From: JBBQKI01 sp038326725
GTDB taxonomy: Bacteria > Bacteroidota > Bacteroidia > Flavobacteriales > Flavobacteriaceae
Assembly: GCA_038326725.1 (NCBI GenBank)
Contig: JBBQKI010000009.1
Coordinates: 1-64,000, forward strand
Length of the DNA stretch: 64,000 nt
Reading direction: 5' to 3'
Under the pieces are notes generated by a model. That model saw nothing but the letters and a program-made list of their open reading frames with translations. It did no database searches and was not told where the DNA came from. A program made the translations under genes and the position numbers. Positions 61,779 through 64,000 of the stretch are shown here, piece after piece (position 1 is the first letter of the stretch; each line of letters opens with the position of its first letter).

Positions 61779-62612
61779 ATGAAGCGTTATTTCTTTCTCC
61801 TTGTTTGTCTGACGGGATTTTTCTTATCTGGCTGTGCCACCAAAAAATATAAAAATGTTAAATACCTCAATTCCTTTACCTTAATAAACGCAGCAGAACC
61901 CAAGCTCAACATCTTTGTTCCAAGGCATAAAAAGCAAGAGTCCCTCCCTGTTTTAATATACGTCCACGGTGGCAACTGGAACACCGGAAACAAAGATATA
62001 TACGGCTTCTTCGGGAGGAATTTTGCCAAAAAACAAGTAATTACCGTACTACCGGATTATACCAAAAGTCCCGACGCAACCTATAATGAAATGACCCACC
62101 AAATAGCCGAGGCAATCCGCTGGACACAACAGCACATCTCCGAATATGGTGGAGACCCAGCAAAAATCTATCTTACAGGGCATTCCGCCGGAGGGCATTT
62201 AATCTCCTTAGCAACCCTAAACCCAAAATACAATATAGACCCCAAGAGTATCTCCGGTATTATCCTGAATGATGCCGCAGGACTAGACATGAAACACTAT
62301 TTAGAAGAAAATCCACCCAATACAGAAAATAACTACCTAACCACTTGGTCAAACAAACCCGAAACGTGGCGAGATGCTTCCCCAATATACTTTTTGGATG
62401 AACAGTCGCCTCCATTTATGATATACATTGGAAACAAAACATATCCATCCATAAAAGTAGCAAACGCAAGGTTTCTGGAAGCACTGCAACCACTTCAGCC
62501 AGCTGTGGAACCAATACGTCCCAATAAAAAGCATATTCCTATGATCTTACAATACTTCTGGCCGTGGAGCCCCCGTTTTGATGAGGTTATAGCGTTTATG
62601 TTGAAGAAATAA
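61779..62612 (+). CDS. Alpha/beta-hydrolase lipoprotein (esterase-like)
   Basis: 277 residues from the ATG at 61779; lipoprotein signal MKRYFFLLVCLTGFFLSGC, cysteine 19. YVHGGNWNTGNKDIYG is the oxyanion-hole HGG motif, S136 in TGHSAGGH the nucleophile and H252 (RPNKKHIPM) the likely catalytic histidine. The Asp normally found in the HGDAD segment is not evident (MIYIGNKTYPS). It resembles BD-FAE-type carbohydrate esterases. It lies between the tmRNA 3' end and a degenerate copy of that end, so it may have come in with a mobile element. Confidence 0.8.
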   Translation: MKRYFFLLVCLTGFFLSGCATKKYKNVKYLNSFTLINAAEPKLNIFVPRHKKQESLPVLIYVHGGNWNTGNKDIYGFFGRNFAKKQVITVLPDYTKSPDATYNEMTHQIAEAIRWTQQHISEYGGDPAKIYLTGHSAGGHLISLATLNPKYNIDPKSISGIILNDAAGLDMKHYLEENPPNTENNYLTTWSNKPETWRDASPIYFLDEQSPPFMIYIGNKTYPSIKVANARFLEALQPLQPAVEPIRPNKKHIPMILQYFWPWSPRFDEVIAFMLKK

Positions 62613-62761
62613 GAAGCATGATATTGTTAATGTTTTACTGAAATAGTACATAGTTATTACAGTGCTTTACATTTTGTCGCATTCCTGCCAGGCTTGCTTT
62701 TAGGTTTTCTATTTTTGCCAAGATATCTGTTCTGAGATGTAAATATAAAATCAGGAATTTG

Positions 62762-62779
62762 TCCCTCCGGCTTCGCGAT
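62762..62779 (+). repeat. Degenerate copy of the tmRNA 3' end
   Basis: TCCCTCCGGCTTCGCGAT matches the tmRNA end at 61553-61570 at 16 of 18 positions in the same orientation, including 11 identical bases in a row. It could be the far attachment site of an element that inserted in ssrA. Confidence 0.45.
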
Positions 62780-62834
62780 TTAATTTCGGGTAATTTTAAA
62801 ATTAAACCGTTGCGTATTGTTAAATGGGCGTCTC

Positions 62835-63209
62835 CTATGCACTCAGAACTTCTACTCCCAGAGATTCGGCAACGTGATTGTAATGAAATAGCATTGTTTT
62901 ATAAAACCGCTCTTGTTTTTCACCACTTTCCAAGCAACCTTTTAAGATTTCTTCGAGGCTGGAATAGGATATTTTAACCGAAACCGCTTCGTTTAGATGG
63001 TACAGTTTCGGCAATAAGTCCGCTGAAACAGAAGAAGTCCAAAGAAAAATGGCTCTGTCTTCATAATCCAAAGTTACGTCCGTGGCATTAAAGAAAAACT
63101 TCAACAATGCTTTTTGAAATTGTTTATGACATTCCGTGTTTTGAAATTCACAAGATTTAGCAATTAATTTTTGCATTTCTTCATGAATAATTTTTCCTTG
63201 ATTTTCCAT
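62835..63209 (-). CDS. Hypothetical protein
   Basis: 124 residues, MENQGKIIHEEMQKLIAKSC, mostly alpha-helical by composition, acidic, no signal peptide or membrane helix. Contains two cysteines near the N-terminus (SCEFQNTEC) and no motif I recognise. The upstream 62613-62834 gap shows only the tmRNA-end copy. Could be a small cytosolic regulator; that is a guess. Confidence 0.5.
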   Translation of the reverse strand: MENQGKIIHEEMQKLIAKSCEFQNTECHKQFQKALLKFFFNATDVTLDYEDRAIFLWTSSVSADLLPKLYHLNEAVSVKISYSSLEEILKGCLESGEKQERFYKTMLFHYNHVAESLGVEVLSA

Positions 63210-63361
63210 AATATCAAATATTAGGAAGTGAAGATACAGGGTGACATGTAATCAAGAACCCTCTTAAAAAGAAATTTAGCTTTGATTTAACTACAAAGAG
63301 GTGTGGTTGTTAAGGAAATTAAGGAAATGGACCAACACAAGGCGACAATTCAGGAAAAAGT

Positions 63362-63670
63362 TTATACTTTCTCCCCCTCCCATTTACTAAATCCGCCCAA
63401 AAGATTATACGTGTTTTTTATTCCCAAAGAATTGAAAATGGCACAAGCTTGGGCACTTCTCCCGCCCGAACGGCAGTATATGTAATAATTTTTTGTGGGA
63501 TCCAAGTCTTTGGCATCTGATATAAACTGACTACTGTTATAAATATCCATGTGCAAAGCATGGGGAATATGGCCTTCCTCCATTTCGCTTTCGGTCCGAA
63601 CGTCTATCAAGACTGCGTTGTCATCCTCTTCGAAGTTTTCTTTCCATTGTGATTGGGTCAGGTCTGCCAT
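63362..63670 (-). CDS. Rhodanese-like domain protein
   Basis: 102 residues, one rhodanese domain: VLIDVRTESEMEEGHIPHALHMDI (in part), active-site loop YCRSGGRSAQ with C66, then LLGGFSKWEG. Small cytosolic sulfurtransferase of the GlpE/PspE size. It starts 14 bases after the thioredoxin-like gene and is likely co-transcribed with it, suggesting a redox or sulfur role. Confidence 0.88.
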   Translation of the reverse strand: MADLTQSQWKENFEEDDNAVLIDVRTESEMEEGHIPHALHMDIYNSSQFISDAKDLDPTKNYYIYCRSGGRSAQACAIFNSLGIKNTYNLLGGFSKWEGEKV

Positions 63671-63684
63671 TGTATTGATTTTTT

Positions 63685-64000
63685 TTATTGTTTAACACTA
63701 CATCCAATTGCCTTCGTTTCTTTTACGGTAACTTCTTTCCCCGCTAAAAGTTCGTTAACGGCATTGGCCAAAAACCTATCTTTTACCGAACCGCCATCAC
63801 GAACGTTATCATCAATGGCACCAATATATTTCACTATGCTTTTCCCGCCTTCTTTTTGAAGTAGATACACATGTGGGGTTTTTGCGGCACCATATTTTGC
63901 ATAAATGGTATTGCTGCCGTCGAACAAATAAGGGAAAGTAAAGCGTGCTTCCTTAGCTTTTGCCTGCATCAGCTCAAAGGTATCGTCCGGTTGCACTGCC
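63685..64000 (-). CDS. Thioredoxin-fold (AhpC/TSA-like) protein, 5' part outside the window
   Basis: The visible C-terminal part, about 104 residues, reads DDTFELMQAKAKEARFTFPYLFDGSNTIYAKYGAAKTPHVYLL (in part) and VKYIGAIDDN. The cis-proline TPHVYLL and following strands fit the redoxin/TlpA family; the N-terminal CxxC or peroxidatic Cys would lie beyond the edge. The end KAIGCSVKQ has a cysteine. Neighbour to the rhodanese gene. Confidence 0.78.
   Translation of the reverse strand, partial: AVQPDDTFELMQAKAKEARFTFPYLFDGSNTIYAKYGAAKTPHVYLLQKEGGKSIVKYIGAIDDNVRDGGSVKDRFLANAVNELLAGKEVTVKETKAIGCSVKQ

Overview
The window comes from a member of the Bacteroidetes, most likely a marine-type Flavobacteriaceae. 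The signs are low-to-moderate GC, promoters of the form TTG-N(17-23)-TAnnTTTG, weak or absent Shine-Dalgarno sequences except before rpsU, a tmRNA tag reading GENNYALAA, and many family-typical genes (TonB-type barrel plus TPR protein, CreD, DUF2851, DUF3857, DUF1343). I cannot fix the genus from sequence alone.

Region 1 (1-10.7 kb, all minus strand) is the transcription and translation core. Read in transcription order it is rpsU, xerC, hpf, then tRNA-Thr(UGU), tRNA-Tyr, tRNA-Gly, tRNA-Thr(GGU), tuf, then tRNA-Trp, secE, nusG, rplK, rplA, rplJ, rplL, rpoB. Terminators after rpsU, hpf and tuf divide it into units; an rplL-rpoB hairpin may tune the last one.

Region 2 (10.7-34.7 kb) is ordinary chromosomal housekeeping and envelope genes: a YetF-like membrane protein with a zinc ribbon, an acyl-CoA dehydrogenase, an HhH protein, an alanine:cation symporter, DUF2851/PspC/DUF202 proteins, a cystathionine-synthase-like PLP enzyme, a LolC/E-like permease, a NamZ-like lipoprotein, a YkgJ protein, methyltransferase, metalloprotease and amidohydrolase, an outer-membrane barrel with a 1006-residue TPR partner, FtsE and a subtilisin-like protease. 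Three heptanucleotide tandem arrays lie between convergent genes here.

Region 3 (34.8-49.6 kb) is a surface-polysaccharide locus of four alternating transcription blocks. It holds five glycosyltransferases (one frameshifted), FdtA-like and FdtB-like enzymes for a 3-amino-3,6-dideoxyhexose, a sulfotransferase, two Wzx-like flippases, a GNAT/FemAB-like protein that seems to start at ATT, a sulfatase-fold membrane protein, a methyltransferase and a small membrane protein. No wzy polymerase or rmlAB was recognised. typA and kdsA (KDO synthesis) follow.

Region 4 (52.4-64 kb) holds a previously unlisted 37-codon membrane peptide gene on the minus strand with its own promoter and terminator, a membrane protein/HTH/CreD/DUF2809 operon, twin DUF3857 proteins with inactivated transglutaminase folds, a saccharopine/alanine-dehydrogenase-like gene, a candidate structured RNA, ssrA (tmRNA), a lipoprotein esterase bracketed by the tmRNA 3' end and a degenerate copy of it, a rhodanese and a cut-off thioredoxin-like gene.

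The points most worth a second look are the 37-codon gene after kdsA, the ATT start, the structured element before ssrA, the rpsU Shine-Dalgarno hairpin and the tRNA/tmRNA 3'-end duplications.
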